64,000 nt of DNA from Paludibacteraceae bacterium (GTDB taxonomy: Bacteria > Bacteroidota > Bacteroidia > Bacteroidales > Paludibacteraceae): the NCBI GenBank assembly GCA_017479885.1, contig JAFVBR010000025.1, forward strand, positions 62,001 to 126,000, written 5' to 3'. Below the pieces are notes generated by a model that had not been told where the DNA came from, made no database searches, and saw only the letters and a list, made by a program, of their open reading frames with translations. Both the position numbers and the translations under genes were made by a program. Below, piece after piece: positions 41,326-49,938 of this stretch (the first letter of the stretch is position 1; each line of letters begins with the position of its first letter).

Positions 41326-42483
41326 TCAAAAATATATGCCTTGCCAAAGGGATTTGAGAAAGTCATATACATAGACCAACTCAATATTGTCCTCTGTAGT
41401 TCGGGTAATCCTGTCAAGTGATACTAAAATCTTGCGGCAATCAGGATGTTCAGTAGCAAATGTGCGCAATCCTTTTAAGTGTTTGTTTTGCGCATCCTCT
41501 GTGGACTTAATCTCAATCGCACATTTCACATCTTTACTTACAGAATGGGCGATAACTGCATCTACCTCAACACCATCCTTTGTGCGCCAATAAGAAAGTT
41601 CATTGTCATTTCTTGTGTATCTGATATATGCAACTAACTCTTGAATAAGAAAATGCTCAAAAGCGTGCCCATATTCGGTTGTGCCTAAGACCACTTCTTT
41701 GCGATGTAAAAGATAATTGGTTATACCGATATCAAAAAGATAAAACTTGGGAGATTGAATAAGACGACGTTTCACTTTCTTTGTGTATGCAGGAATCAAA
41801 TAGCCAATCAGAGTGTCTTCCAGAATGGAGAAATACTCTTTAACCGTGTTGGCACTTACCCAACAATCTGTAGCGATGTTGTTATAATTAACAATTTCGC
41901 CATCCGTCAATGCTGCAGCATCAAGAAAACGGGTGAAGTTATCCAGATTGCGAACCAATGCTTCGGCTTTTATTTCCTCTTTGATATAAACATCAATGTA
42001 TGCAGAAAGAGGCAGATATGCATTATCCAACACATAATACGCCGGCAGCATACCATTGTTTAATGCTTTGTCAATGTTAAAATCAGGTATTTCGGCACTT
42101 ACTAACGGATATAGATAACAAGGCAATGCACGCCCACCTAATGTGTTGTATCCCTTGCGACGCAGTTTTCGTGCACTACTGCCGCAAAGGATAAAATGGA
42201 TGCCCTTTTGTGTGATTAGACGATGCACCTCATTGAGCAATAGCGGCACTTGCTGTATTTCATCAATTATTACAATAGTATTGCTGTCATGATTTTTATA
42301 GCGTTCATATAACAAAGCAGGTCGTCTGGAATATTGAGCTAATGTCAACGTGTCCAATAAATCAATATATTCCGCCTGCGGAAACTGCTGTAACAATAAG
42401 GTGGTTTTACCGGTTTGCCTTGCACCAAACAGGAAGATACTGGTCACAAGTTCATTTGGCAATTTATAATAACGTTCAAACAT
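41326..42483 (-). CDS. AAA-type ATPase with DUF4143 C-terminal domain
   Basis: A 385-residue ATP-binding protein. Walker A is GARQTGKTT near residue 20, Walker B IVIIDEIQQ and the sensor-like motif FILCGSSARKLRR. The C-terminal half includes a winged-helix-like segment (DCWVSANTVKEYFSIL) and a DUF4143 part with RTKDGVEVDAVI and CAIEIKST, which look like a decayed PD-(D/E)xK nuclease fold. Function of this large family is unknown. It lies on the opposite strand within the glycan island and has its own promoter, so it was probably inserted as a cargo gene. Confidence 0.85.
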   Translation of the reverse strand: MFERYYKLPNELVTSIFLFGARQTGKTTLLLQQFPQAEYIDLLDTLTLAQYSRRPALLYERYKNHDSNTIVIIDEIQQVPLLLNEVHRLITQKGIHFILCGSSARKLRRKGYNTLGGRALPCYLYPLVSAEIPDFNIDKALNNGMLPAYYVLDNAYLPLSAYIDVYIKEEIKAEALVRNLDNFTRFLDAAALTDGEIVNYNNIATDCWVSANTVKEYFSILEDTLIGYLIPAYTKKVKRRLIQSPKFYLFDIGITNYLLHRKEVVLGTTEYGHAFEHFLIQELVAYIRYTRNDNELSYWRTKDGVEVDAVIAHSVSKDVKCAIEIKSTEDAQNKHLKGLRTFATEHPDCRKILVSLDRITRTTEDNIELVYVYDFLKSLWQGIYF

Positions 42484-42583
42484 ACATGTATGGGGTTAAT
42501 AATAAATCCAAAAAGGTCTTTCATCTCATATTTTTTCGGACAAAGCCGCAATGCAACTTCGAATTTGTCTGCAAAATTCGCTG

Positions 42584-42614
42584 CAAAGGTACGAAAAGAA
42601 ATGAAACCGCCAAA
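42584..42614 (-). promoter_or_regulatory. Promoter of the AAA ATPase gene
   Basis: On the minus strand TTTG (42611-42614), 19 nt, TACCTTTG (42584-42591). The leader would be about 95 nt. No matching promoter was found for the divergent glycosyltransferase at 42740. Confidence 0.58.
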
Positions 42615-42739
42615 AGAAATTTTACTTTTTCGGAAAATATTTCCTGAAAGTTATAACTTTTGAGGAATTCATTTCTTAAAAGTTGCTTTTATTTGAAACA
42701 TGCAAGAGTTTGTGAAGAAATAATGTATAATCAGTGCTT

Positions 42740-43747
42740 ATGGAACGAAGGCTTAAAATATCCATCATCATTCCCGTCTATAATGTGGCGGACTATATCA
42801 CCGATTGTCTGCAGTCGGTGATGCGGCAGACATATCAAGGAGCAATAGAATGTATCCTCGTGGATGATTGCGGGACGGATGATAGTATCGCCATTGCGGA
42901 GCAACTGATAGCTGACTACAAAGGGGTCGTCTCTTTCCGTATACTTCACCACGACCGCAACCGTGGTCTCTCTGCCGCCCGCAACACCGGCACCGCTGCC
43001 GCTTCCGGTGAGTATATCTTCTACCTCGACAGCGATGACTATCTCTCCGATGATTGCATCGAGGTGTTGACGAAGCCGCTACAAGAAAAAGAGTATGACA
43101 TGGTTGTAGGGGATTATGAAACATTCGGAGGCGAATGTCTGTTATTTTTGAGCGCCAAGGAAGGTGAAAATGTCGGAAATACACTAAGAAATTCAATGTT
43201 GTGGAAAGAAATATACGTTATGGCATGGAACAAATTAATATCTACACAATTTATAAAAGAATTCGGCATCTTGTTCAAAGAAGGCATCATACACGAAGAT
43301 GAATTATGGCATTGGTATTTGTCGTGTCTGATTAGATCTTGTTTCGTCATAAAACAAACAACGTTATTCTATAGGATTAGAGGAAACGGAATTATAGGTA
43401 ATATTCAAACAAATTCAATTCAAGCTGCTATTTCAATGCGTAAAATCGTCATCGAGATAGTAGATACTCCTTGGGCAAATGTGGAAGCTTATCATCCTGC
43501 CATTAATAGTTATATCCTATATTTATATCAGAAAGCAATATCATATAGTTTAAAGAATGATTATAAAGAAATTAAAAGTTTCTATTATATAATTCATCAC
43601 AAATGGAAATATAATCCGATTAAATTGTTTATCTCAGGAAAAATCAACCTCAGAGAAGTCAAACGACACCTGTATTTTGGATTACCATCATGGTTGGGTT
43701 GGATTTATTTACAAATAAAGTTTTTGAGAAACCGCTATCTTAACTAA
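42740..43747 (+). CDS. Family 2 glycosyltransferase (mosaic base composition)
   Basis: A 335-residue GT-A enzyme. The start region ISIIIPVYNVADYI, then VDDCGTDDS, NRGLSAARNTGTAAASGEYI and the metal-binding FYLDSDDY are canonical for GT2. I chose ATG 42740 over the in-frame GTG six bases earlier. The first ~390 nt are GC-rich (39 of 60 bases in 42961-43020). The remainder is very AT-rich (11 of 60 in 43561-43620), so the catalytic domain and the acceptor-binding half have different histories. Donor and acceptor sugars are unknown. Confidence 0.88.
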   Translation: MERRLKISIIIPVYNVADYITDCLQSVMRQTYQGAIECILVDDCGTDDSIAIAEQLIADYKGVVSFRILHHDRNRGLSAARNTGTAAASGEYIFYLDSDDYLSDDCIEVLTKPLQEKEYDMVVGDYETFGGECLLFLSAKEGENVGNTLRNSMLWKEIYVMAWNKLISTQFIKEFGILFKEGIIHEDELWHWYLSCLIRSCFVIKQTTLFYRIRGNGIIGNIQTNSIQAAISMRKIVIEIVDTPWANVEAYHPAINSYILYLYQKAISYSLKNDYKEIKSFYYIIHHKWKYNPIKLFISGKINLREVKRHLYFGLPSWLGWIYLQIKFLRNRYLN

Positions 43748-43757
43748 TTTGATTAAC

Positions 43758-44684
43758 ATGGGAAATAGAGATAAACAACCAACTCCATTTTTCTCCATTA
43801 TCATACCTTTATATAATGCGGAAAAAACAATAGGACACTGTCTGGATTCCATTGCAAAGCAGAGTTATTGTGCTTATGAAGTTTTGCTTATAAACGATGG
43901 CTCTACTGATAAGTCAACGGACATATTATCTGATTATTCAGCAATTGACAACCGCTTAAAAGTATTTGAGCAGAAGAACCAAGGTCCTTCTGCTGCTCGC
44001 AACAAGGGATTAGACAATGCGGTCGGAAAGTGGATATTGTTTGTTGACGCAGATGATTATTTGAGGTCTGAGTCAGCATTATCCACATTATACAAAACGA
44101 TTTGCAACAATGCAAAACTTGAGTTGGTATATTTTGCCGGCGAGGTGGTTTTACCTTCCGGGAAATGGAGTGACAAGTATATTCCAAGACTTTATAAAAC
44201 AGGGTATGAATGTTTGGAAGAAAATTGCAACAATAATAAATGTATTGTTTTCGGAGCATTATATGTGCAATGCTACATGCGTAGCCTTATAGAAAAACAC
44301 AAAATCAGATTTGCCGAAGACATCGTATATGGCGAAGACAGATTGTTTGTATGTCAATATTTCTTATTAGCATGCAGAACGATAGTATTGGACGATGTAC
44401 TTTACAGTTATGTCATAACAGAGAATTCACTAATGAGAGATAAGGCGAAGTCGCACCGTGTCGCCAAAGACAATAGAGAAGTGGCATTACGAATAGAACA
44501 AACCATGAAACATTATAAATATACATCGCCACAGCTACAAAAATATATTCATGGGTTGTATTTGAGTGGAGCATCTGCTTTAAACAAAAGAGATTATAAT
44601 TGGAGATTTATATTCCGCAATGCCTCCACATGGAAATTGAAAATAAAGGACATACTACTTTTTCTTGGGTTATATAGATATTGA
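43758..44684 (+). CDS. Family 2 glycosyltransferase
   Basis: A 308-residue GT2 enzyme with PFFSIIIPLYNAEKTI, INDGSTDKS, NQGPSAARNKGLDNAVGKWI and the DxD-type motif FVDADDY. The C-terminal half is helical and ends IKDILLFLGLYRY. The ATG at 43758 was preferred to an in-frame TTG three codons earlier. It follows the previous transferase by 10 nt and is uniformly AT-rich, consistent with an acquired glycan cassette. It probably extends the same polymer; sugar specificity cannot be read. Confidence 0.88.
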   Translation: MGNRDKQPTPFFSIIIPLYNAEKTIGHCLDSIAKQSYCAYEVLLINDGSTDKSTDILSDYSAIDNRLKVFEQKNQGPSAARNKGLDNAVGKWILFVDADDYLRSESALSTLYKTICNNAKLELVYFAGEVVLPSGKWSDKYIPRLYKTGYECLEENCNNNKCIVFGALYVQCYMRSLIEKHKIRFAEDIVYGEDRLFVCQYFLLACRTIVLDDVLYSYVITENSLMRDKAKSHRVAKDNREVALRIEQTMKHYKYTSPQLQKYIHGLYLSGASALNKRDYNWRFIFRNASTWKLKIKDILLFLGLYRY

Positions 44685-44702
44685 GGAATTAATTATATTA
44701 TT

Positions 44703-45746
44703 ATGAGTGCACCCATTCACATCGTAATGACCCCTACGCGCAATGAGGCGTGGGTGATACGGGCATTTCTGGAATCCACTACCCGTTGGGCGGATTACGT
44801 GATTATCTGCGACCAGTTCTCGACAGATGGAACGCGAGAGATTGTAGAAGCCTACTCCCAACCTCTCTCTGAATGGAAAGGAGAGAAGACCAACTCAAAG
44901 CGAGCCAAGGTTATTCTCATTGACAACCCGAATACGGAGTTCAATGAAGCCGAGCGGCAGCGCATACTGGTTGCCAAGGCGCGTGAGGTGGCCGCCGGAC
45001 GGGATACGCTCCTGTGGGGATTGGATGCGGATGAGATACTGGCAGCCAATGCGTTCAACACGGAGGACTGGCAGCGTATACTTAACTCAAAACCCGGAGC
45101 AGTGTTCTGGTTCCGATGGGCACAGCTCACTCATGACAGACAACATTATTACAATGTAAGAGACCCATATCCGTGGCTGTTTCATGATGACGGAGTAGAG
45201 CCGCACGGAAATTATGTACGGGAGATGCACTCGATGCGTATCCCTTATCCGTTGGACGAGCATGACATGACCTATGTCAAAGACTTCCGTGTGCTGCATC
45301 TTGGTCCGGCTCCGCTCAACAGGGTGCGTGCCAAAGAACGGTTCTATATGTTTGTTGACTGGCAGGTCAATCATCGTCCGCCTTATACATTGGGGCGCAG
45401 CTATATCGGCAGTAATGCTTATCCAAGAGAGCAGTTTGATTTGCCGGAGGAATGGATATATACGAAACAGAAAGACGGTTGGAGTTTATGGGATAATGTG
45501 GAATTGGATGAGCCGCATTGCTGGATGGATGACTACATTTACGAACGATTGGATAAGTTCCCTCAGAAAGCATTAGCGAAACTACCAATATGGACACAAG
45601 AGTTTATGTCGTATTATCATTTGAAAGACCCAAGACCATTGCACATAAAAATTATCCATCAATATTTGCAACTGACACTGCCATACAAAGAAAATATATT
45701 TGTCAGAATAATAGACAAAACTCTTAAATATTTGGTAAAACAATAA
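44703..45746 (+). CDS. Glycosyltransferase, GT2-like
   Basis: A 347-residue protein of a GT2-related family: HIVMTPTRNEAWVIRAFLES, CDQFSTDGTREIV and LLWGLDADEIL, the last being the metal/nucleotide-binding acidic motif. The middle has VLHLGPAPLNRVRAKERFY, seen in related transferases that act on cell-surface glycans. It is 18 nt after the previous transferase. Most of it is GC-richer than its upstream neighbour and the last ~170 nt are AT-rich, another sign of mosaic assembly in this island. Confidence 0.8.
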   Translation: MSAPIHIVMTPTRNEAWVIRAFLESTTRWADYVIICDQFSTDGTREIVEAYSQPLSEWKGEKTNSKRAKVILIDNPNTEFNEAERQRILVAKAREVAAGRDTLLWGLDADEILAANAFNTEDWQRILNSKPGAVFWFRWAQLTHDRQHYYNVRDPYPWLFHDDGVEPHGNYVREMHSMRIPYPLDEHDMTYVKDFRVLHLGPAPLNRVRAKERFYMFVDWQVNHRPPYTLGRSYIGSNAYPREQFDLPEEWIYTKQKDGWSLWDNVELDEPHCWMDDYIYERLDKFPQKALAKLPIWTQEFMSYYHLKDPRPLHIKIIHQYLQLTLPYKENIFVRIIDKTLKYLVKQ

Positions 45747-45760
45747 CAAAGCAGAATATT

Positions 45761-45967
45761 ATGTTCAAGTACACCAAACGACTGATTTCCAATATACGTT
45801 TTTATTGGAATGAGTTCAAACTGGAACTCCATGAAGACGATGAACTTGATGCTATCGAGATGCGTCATAAGGCTCCGATGGCAGGATTCGAGCATTCACA
45901 ACAGAAAAAGAAAGAGCGTGAACTACGCATACAGGAACACGAAAAAGAACTGGCAGAAATAAAATAA
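45761..45967 (+). CDS. Small charged protein of unknown function at the end of the glycan operon
   Basis: A 68-residue ORF, MFKYTKRLISNIRFYWNEFK at the N-terminus, then an acidic stretch (ELHEDDELDAIEMRH). The C-terminal helix is rich in Lys/Glu/Gln (QQKKKERELRIQEHEKELAEIK) and likely a short coiled coil. I do not recognise a family. It begins 14 nt after the glycosyltransferase stop, has a good ATG and a composition like real protein, and may be translated with it. There is no signal peptide or membrane segment. Confidence 0.6.
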   Translation: MFKYTKRLISNIRFYWNEFKLELHEDDELDAIEMRHKAPMAGFEHSQQKKKERELRIQEHEKELAEIK

Positions 45968-46155
45968 GAACGCATTATTTTGAGTTAGTACTTCGTTCTA
46001 CATATAGAGTCCATCACATCTTTTACTGACAGACACAAGACATTGACGCATAGACGTCAAACAAAAGGTCAGTTATTGTTATATCTTTGCACACACAAAG
46101 GACAACTGCTACTCCCGGCAGCCTACAAATAAATTACGACAATTTTCACTTTTTA

Positions 46156-46187
46156 TTTGGTCAATTCAACAAAAAGCACTACTTTTG
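46156..46187 (+). promoter_or_regulatory. Promoter of glnN
   Basis: TTTG (46156-46159), 20 nt, then TACTTTTG (46180-46187). The leader would be about 65 nt. A second -7-like TATCTTTG (46082-46089) lies upstream without a well-placed TTG. The rest of the 291-nt gap after the small protein shows nothing further. Confidence 0.6.
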
Positions 46188-46258
46188 CGGTCGAATTTCA
46201 ATTTTAATCCGATTGAAATCAAAAACAAGCGTATTTTTCTATTATATCAGACCGTCTT

Positions 46259-48448
46259 ATGCCAAACAGCAGATTTATGGCTCTCACCAGTGCTTGGGAG
46301 CACCGCCCGCCTCAGACAAGCAGCACATGCGCATCGCTCGAAACCATCTTCGCAGAGAATGTGTTCACCCGCAAAATCATGAGCGAATATATTCCCGAGA
46401 ACATTCTCTCACAACTTTTCGACGTCATTGACAACAACAAACCCCTCGGGCGTGACATCGCAGGCAGCGTGGCACTCGGTATGAAGAAATGGGCACACGA
46501 GCATGGAGCCACCCACTTCACACACTGGTTTCAACCGCTCAACGGAGGCACTGCCGAAAAGCACGAGTCGTTTATTGAGATTGACCACAAGGGCGGAGTG
46601 CTGGAACAACTGTCAGGCAACGAACTGTATCAGCAGGAACCGGACGCCAGCAGTTTCCCCAGCGGCGGACTGCGCAACACCTTTGAGGCACGCGGCTACT
46701 CGGCATGGGACCCCACATCACCCGCTTTCATCATTGGCGACACACTATGCATCCCCACCATTTTTGTGGCATACACCGGTGTGGCTCTCGACTATAAGAC
46801 CCCGCTTATTCGTTCAATCGACGCAATTGACAAGGCTGCAACAGAAGTATGCAACTTCTTCGACAAGAACGTGAAACGCGTGCACGTCAACCTCGGTTGG
46901 GAACAGGAGTATTTCCTTGTGGACGAGTCGCTTTGGGCAATGCGTCCCGACCTTGTGATGACAGGTCGTACACTGATGGGGCACGCAAGTGCCAAAAACC
47001 AGCAGCTGGACGACCATTATTTCGGAACTATTCCCGAACGCGTATTGCAGTTTATGACCGAACTCGAGATAGAGTCGCACCGGCTCGGAATCCCGGTCAA
47101 AACACGCCACAATGAAGTCGCTCCCAACCAATTCGAACTTGCTCCGATCTACGAAGATGCCAATCTCGCCAACGACCATAACCAGCTGCTCATGTCGCTC
47201 ATGGAGCGTATCGCCCGCAAGCACCATTTCTGCGTACTCTTCCACGAGAAGCCTTTCTCGGGCATCAACGGAAGCGGCAAGCACTGCAACTGGTCATTGG
47301 AAACCAACACCGGCATCAATCTGCTTTCGCCAGGCAAGAACCCCTACTCCAACCTGCAGTTTGTCACATTCCTCGTCAATGTGCTTATGGCAGTGCACGA
47401 GCACAACGGTCTGCTGAAAGCCTCCATAGCCTCTGCAGGCAATGCTCACCGCCTCGGAGCCAACGAAGCACCACCTTCTGTCATCTCCGTCTTTCTCGGC
47501 ACACAACTTACAGCCGCTCTCGACGAGATAGAGAATGCCACCGCCGAGCAAGCCATTGTCATTAACGCCAAGAAAGAGATGAAGCTCGGAGTAGCCCACA
47601 TTCCCGAGATTCTGCTTGACAACACCGACCGCAACCGCACCTCGCCCTTTGCTTTCACGGGCAACCGTTTCGAGTTCCGAGCCGTAGGCAGCAGTGCCAA
47701 CTGTGCTGCAGCAATGCTGGCACTCAACTCCGCCGTTGCCAACCAACTGATAAACTTCAAAAACGAAGTTGAGTCGCTCATCAATGCAGGCGAACCGAAG
47801 GAGAAAGTGCTGTTCAAGATTATACAGCGCTACATCAGACAATGCAAGGCCATCCGTTTCGACGGCAACGGCTATGCCGAAGAGTGGTTACGCGAAGCAG
47901 AGAAGCGCGGATTGGACTGTGAGACCAGCGTACCGCTTATTATTGACAGATACCTCAGCGACTCAAGCATGAGAATGTTCACACAGACAGGAGTGCTCAC
48001 CAAAGAAGAACTCCAATCAAGATGCGAAGTCAAGTGGGAAAACTATTCCATTAAACTGCAAATCGAGTCGCGTGTAATGGGAGATATGGTTATCAATCAT
48101 GTTCTTCCTCCTGCAGAGAGATACCTTTCTGTTCTGCTTGATAACATCCTTAAGATAAAATCCATCTTCCCGGAGAATGAAGCAGAGGAGTTAACCAAGC
48201 AAGACCGCCAGTTGGTAAGAAAAATCAAAGAGCACATAAGCGCTATAATCAGTGAGGTAGACAGTCTTAAACTACAGCGCAAAACTGCCAACCATGAGCC
48301 TGACCTCAGACAGAAAGCCATCCTTTTCCACGACAACATCTTCCCCCTCATGGAGAGCATACGCCATCATGTCAATGCGCTCGAACTTGTGGTGGACGAC
48401 GAACTGTGGACACTCCCCAAATACAGAGAACTGCTCTTCATAAAATAG
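46259..48448 (+). CDS. glnN: Glutamine synthetase type III
   Basis: ATP-dependent synthesis of glutamine from glutamate and ammonia, the main ammonium assimilation enzyme form in Bacteroidales. The 729-residue length matches GSIII. It starts MPNSRFMAL, as other GSIII proteins start with -RF-AL. Conserved segments include THYTHWFQPL-like THFTHWFQPLNGGTAEKHE, WEQEYFLVD, RHNEVAPNQFELAPIYE, NGSGKHCNWSLETNTGINLL, RNRTSPFAFTGNRFEFRAVGSS and a long helical C-terminus. It is monocistronic behind its own promoter and ends 347 nt before pyrC. Confidence 0.96.
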   Translation: MPNSRFMALTSAWEHRPPQTSSTCASLETIFAENVFTRKIMSEYIPENILSQLFDVIDNNKPLGRDIAGSVALGMKKWAHEHGATHFTHWFQPLNGGTAEKHESFIEIDHKGGVLEQLSGNELYQQEPDASSFPSGGLRNTFEARGYSAWDPTSPAFIIGDTLCIPTIFVAYTGVALDYKTPLIRSIDAIDKAATEVCNFFDKNVKRVHVNLGWEQEYFLVDESLWAMRPDLVMTGRTLMGHASAKNQQLDDHYFGTIPERVLQFMTELEIESHRLGIPVKTRHNEVAPNQFELAPIYEDANLANDHNQLLMSLMERIARKHHFCVLFHEKPFSGINGSGKHCNWSLETNTGINLLSPGKNPYSNLQFVTFLVNVLMAVHEHNGLLKASIASAGNAHRLGANEAPPSVISVFLGTQLTAALDEIENATAEQAIVINAKKEMKLGVAHIPEILLDNTDRNRTSPFAFTGNRFEFRAVGSSANCAAAMLALNSAVANQLINFKNEVESLINAGEPKEKVLFKIIQRYIRQCKAIRFDGNGYAEEWLREAEKRGLDCETSVPLIIDRYLSDSSMRMFTQTGVLTKEELQSRCEVKWENYSIKLQIESRVMGDMVINHVLPPAERYLSVLLDNILKIKSIFPENEAEELTKQDRQLVRKIKEHISAIISEVDSLKLQRKTANHEPDLRQKAILFHDNIFPLMESIRHHVNALELVVDDELWTLPKYRELLFIK

Positions 48449-48528
48449 CATATCTTAATCTGTATATGGCAAATATTGAGACTTCCGGTATTTCTAAAAA
48501 AATATTTGAATTTTTGTCTCGAAAACAG

Positions 48529-48559
48529 TTGCATGAACAAAAAAAATTATGTACCTTTG
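48529..48559 (+). promoter_or_regulatory. Promoter of the pyr-gua-pur cluster
   Basis: TTG (48529-48531), 20 nt, TACCTTTG (48552-48559), a full consensus match. The predicted start is near 48566, giving a ~230-nt leader to pyrC with a candidate leader peptide and a terminator. No other promoter match was found down to purH. Confidence 0.65.
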
Positions 48560-48649
48560 CAAGGTGATTCAGGACAAGGGGCGGATAATAAAAGGTTAAA
48601 AAGATTGTGTGGATTTACTCCATATTGGTACCCTGGTTTTTTTGATAAT

Positions 48650-48724
48650 ATGAAACTTAAGATGCTGATAGGTAGTGATTACAAGATAAAAGTATTGTCT
48701 TGTGTGTCGTGTGTCGGCTCTTGA
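48650..48724 (+). CDS. Candidate 24-residue leader peptide of the nucleotide cluster
   Basis: An ATG inside the leader opens a 24-codon frame, MKLKMLIGSDYKIKVLSC then VSCVGS, whose stop is 8 nt before the terminator stem. From codon 15 to just past the stop (48692-48725), 27 of 34 bases are T or G. If UTP or GTP is scarce, polymerase would slow there and a following ribosome could block the hairpin, as in the E. coli pyrBI leader. The reading frame also extends upstream of the promoter, but that part would not be transcribed. No translation evidence exists, so this is inference. Confidence 0.4.
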   Translation: MKLKMLIGSDYKIKVLSCVSCVGS

Positions 48725-48731
48725 TATGAAC

Positions 48732-48765
48732 AAAACTTTCCGCGCTGTGCTGTGGAAAGTTTTTT
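48732..48765 (+). terminator. Attenuator-type intrinsic terminator before pyrC
   Basis: AAAACTTTCCGC, a GCTGTGCT loop, GTGGAAAGTTTT (12-bp stem with one GU pair) and six T in all. It sits 31 nt before the pyrC start, downstream of the only visible promoter, so it must be passed for the whole cluster to be expressed. Confidence 0.85.
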
Positions 48766-48795
48766 GTTAAATAACATACAAATAAAGACCTTACC

Positions 48796-49938
48796 GTGTA
48801 CAGCAACGACAACATACGGAAATTTCCTGCATTCGCAGATCTGCACGTGCATTTCCGCGAGCCCGGATTTGCCTACAAAGAGAGCATTGCTTTAGGCAGC
48901 ATGGCAGCTGCGGCAGGCGGGTACAGCGATGTGTTCACCATGCCCAATCTGAATCCTGTTCCCGACAGCAAGGAAAACCTCAGGGTGCAACAGCAAATCA
49001 TAGATACCACAGCCGTCATCAATGTTCACCCATACGCCAGCATCACTATCGGTCAGCGAGGAGGAGGCGAACTGGTGGATTTTGCAGTGTTGGCACCGAT
49101 GGTGGCAGGGTTCTCCGACGATGGCAGAGGTGTACAGTCGGAAGAACTGATGATGGAGGCTATGCGCAGATGCAGGCAGGCAGGATCGGTGATAGTGGCA
49201 CATTGCGAAGTGGACAGCCTGCTTCACGGCGGATATATTCACGACGGGGAATATGCCGCAAGCCATCATCACAAAGGTATCTGCTCCGAAAGCGAGTGGC
49301 GCGAAGTGGAGCGCGACCTGATGCTTGTAGAACAAACCGGTTGCCGTTTTCATGTATGCCATGTGTCAACCAAAGAGAGCGTGAGTCTGATAAGGGATGC
49401 AAAGCGCAAGGGTCTGCCTGTCACATGCGAGACAGCTCCCCACTACCTGCTCCTCAACGACAGTATGCTTCAAGAATCCGGCAGTTGGAAGATGAATCCG
49501 CCTATCCGCTCCCGGCTTGATCAGGAAGCATTGTTAGAAGCTGTAGCTGACGGCACTATTGACTGCATTGCCACCGACCATGCACCACATTCCCAAGAAG
49601 AGAAACAGCGCGGACTCGAACACAGCGTTTTCGGAATAGTAGGATTGGAAACTGCGTTCCCGCTTCTATATACGTATCTTGTAAGAAAAGGCATATTGCC
49701 AATGGAGCGCCTTATAGAACTCATGTCAACAGCCCCCCGAAGAATAATGAATCTGCCGCAGGACGAGAGTTCATATACCATATTCGACCTTGATGCAGAT
49801 TACCAGATAGACCCCGCAATGTTCTTTTCGAAAGGCAAAGCCACACCTTTTGCCGGATGGCATGTGAAGGGCAGATGTTTGGAAACGGTATGCAACGGCA
49901 AACAAGTATATAAATACACCCCTCAATGCAACAACTGA
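48796..49938 (+). CDS. pyrC: Dihydroorotase
   Basis: Cyclises carbamoyl-aspartate to dihydroorotate, third step of UMP synthesis. The 380-residue product has the zinc motif DLHVHFREPG at ~residues 15-24, the substrate segment TMPNLNPVPDS, histidines in VIVAHCE and FHVCHVST, and the catalytic-aspartate motif ATDHAPHS. This is the class I pattern. No ATG fits; GTG at 48796 is the likely start, giving MYSNDNIRKFPAFADLH. It overlaps pyrK by 13 nt, so the two are probably coupled. Confidence 0.93.
   Translation: MYSNDNIRKFPAFADLHVHFREPGFAYKESIALGSMAAAAGGYSDVFTMPNLNPVPDSKENLRVQQQIIDTTAVINVHPYASITIGQRGGGELVDFAVLAPMVAGFSDDGRGVQSEELMMEAMRRCRQAGSVIVAHCEVDSLLHGGYIHDGEYAASHHHKGICSESEWREVERDLMLVEQTGCRFHVCHVSTKESVSLIRDAKRKGLPVTCETAPHYLLLNDSMLQESGSWKMNPPIRSRLDQEALLEAVADGTIDCIATDHAPHSQEEKQRGLEHSVFGIVGLETAFPLLYTYLVRKGILPMERLIELMSTAPRRIMNLPQDESSYTIFDLDADYQIDPAMFFSKGKATPFAGWHVKGRCLETVCNGKQVYKYTPQCNN

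Noticed and set aside
42342..42663. Two overlapping plus-strand ORFs near the ATPase start
   Set aside because: They are antisense to the ATPase N-terminus and its promoter, with no protein-like pattern.
48476..48649. Upstream part of an 82-codon ORF before pyrC
   Set aside because: It overlaps the promoter at 48529-48559, so it would not be transcribed; only the last 24 codons lie within the predicted leader.
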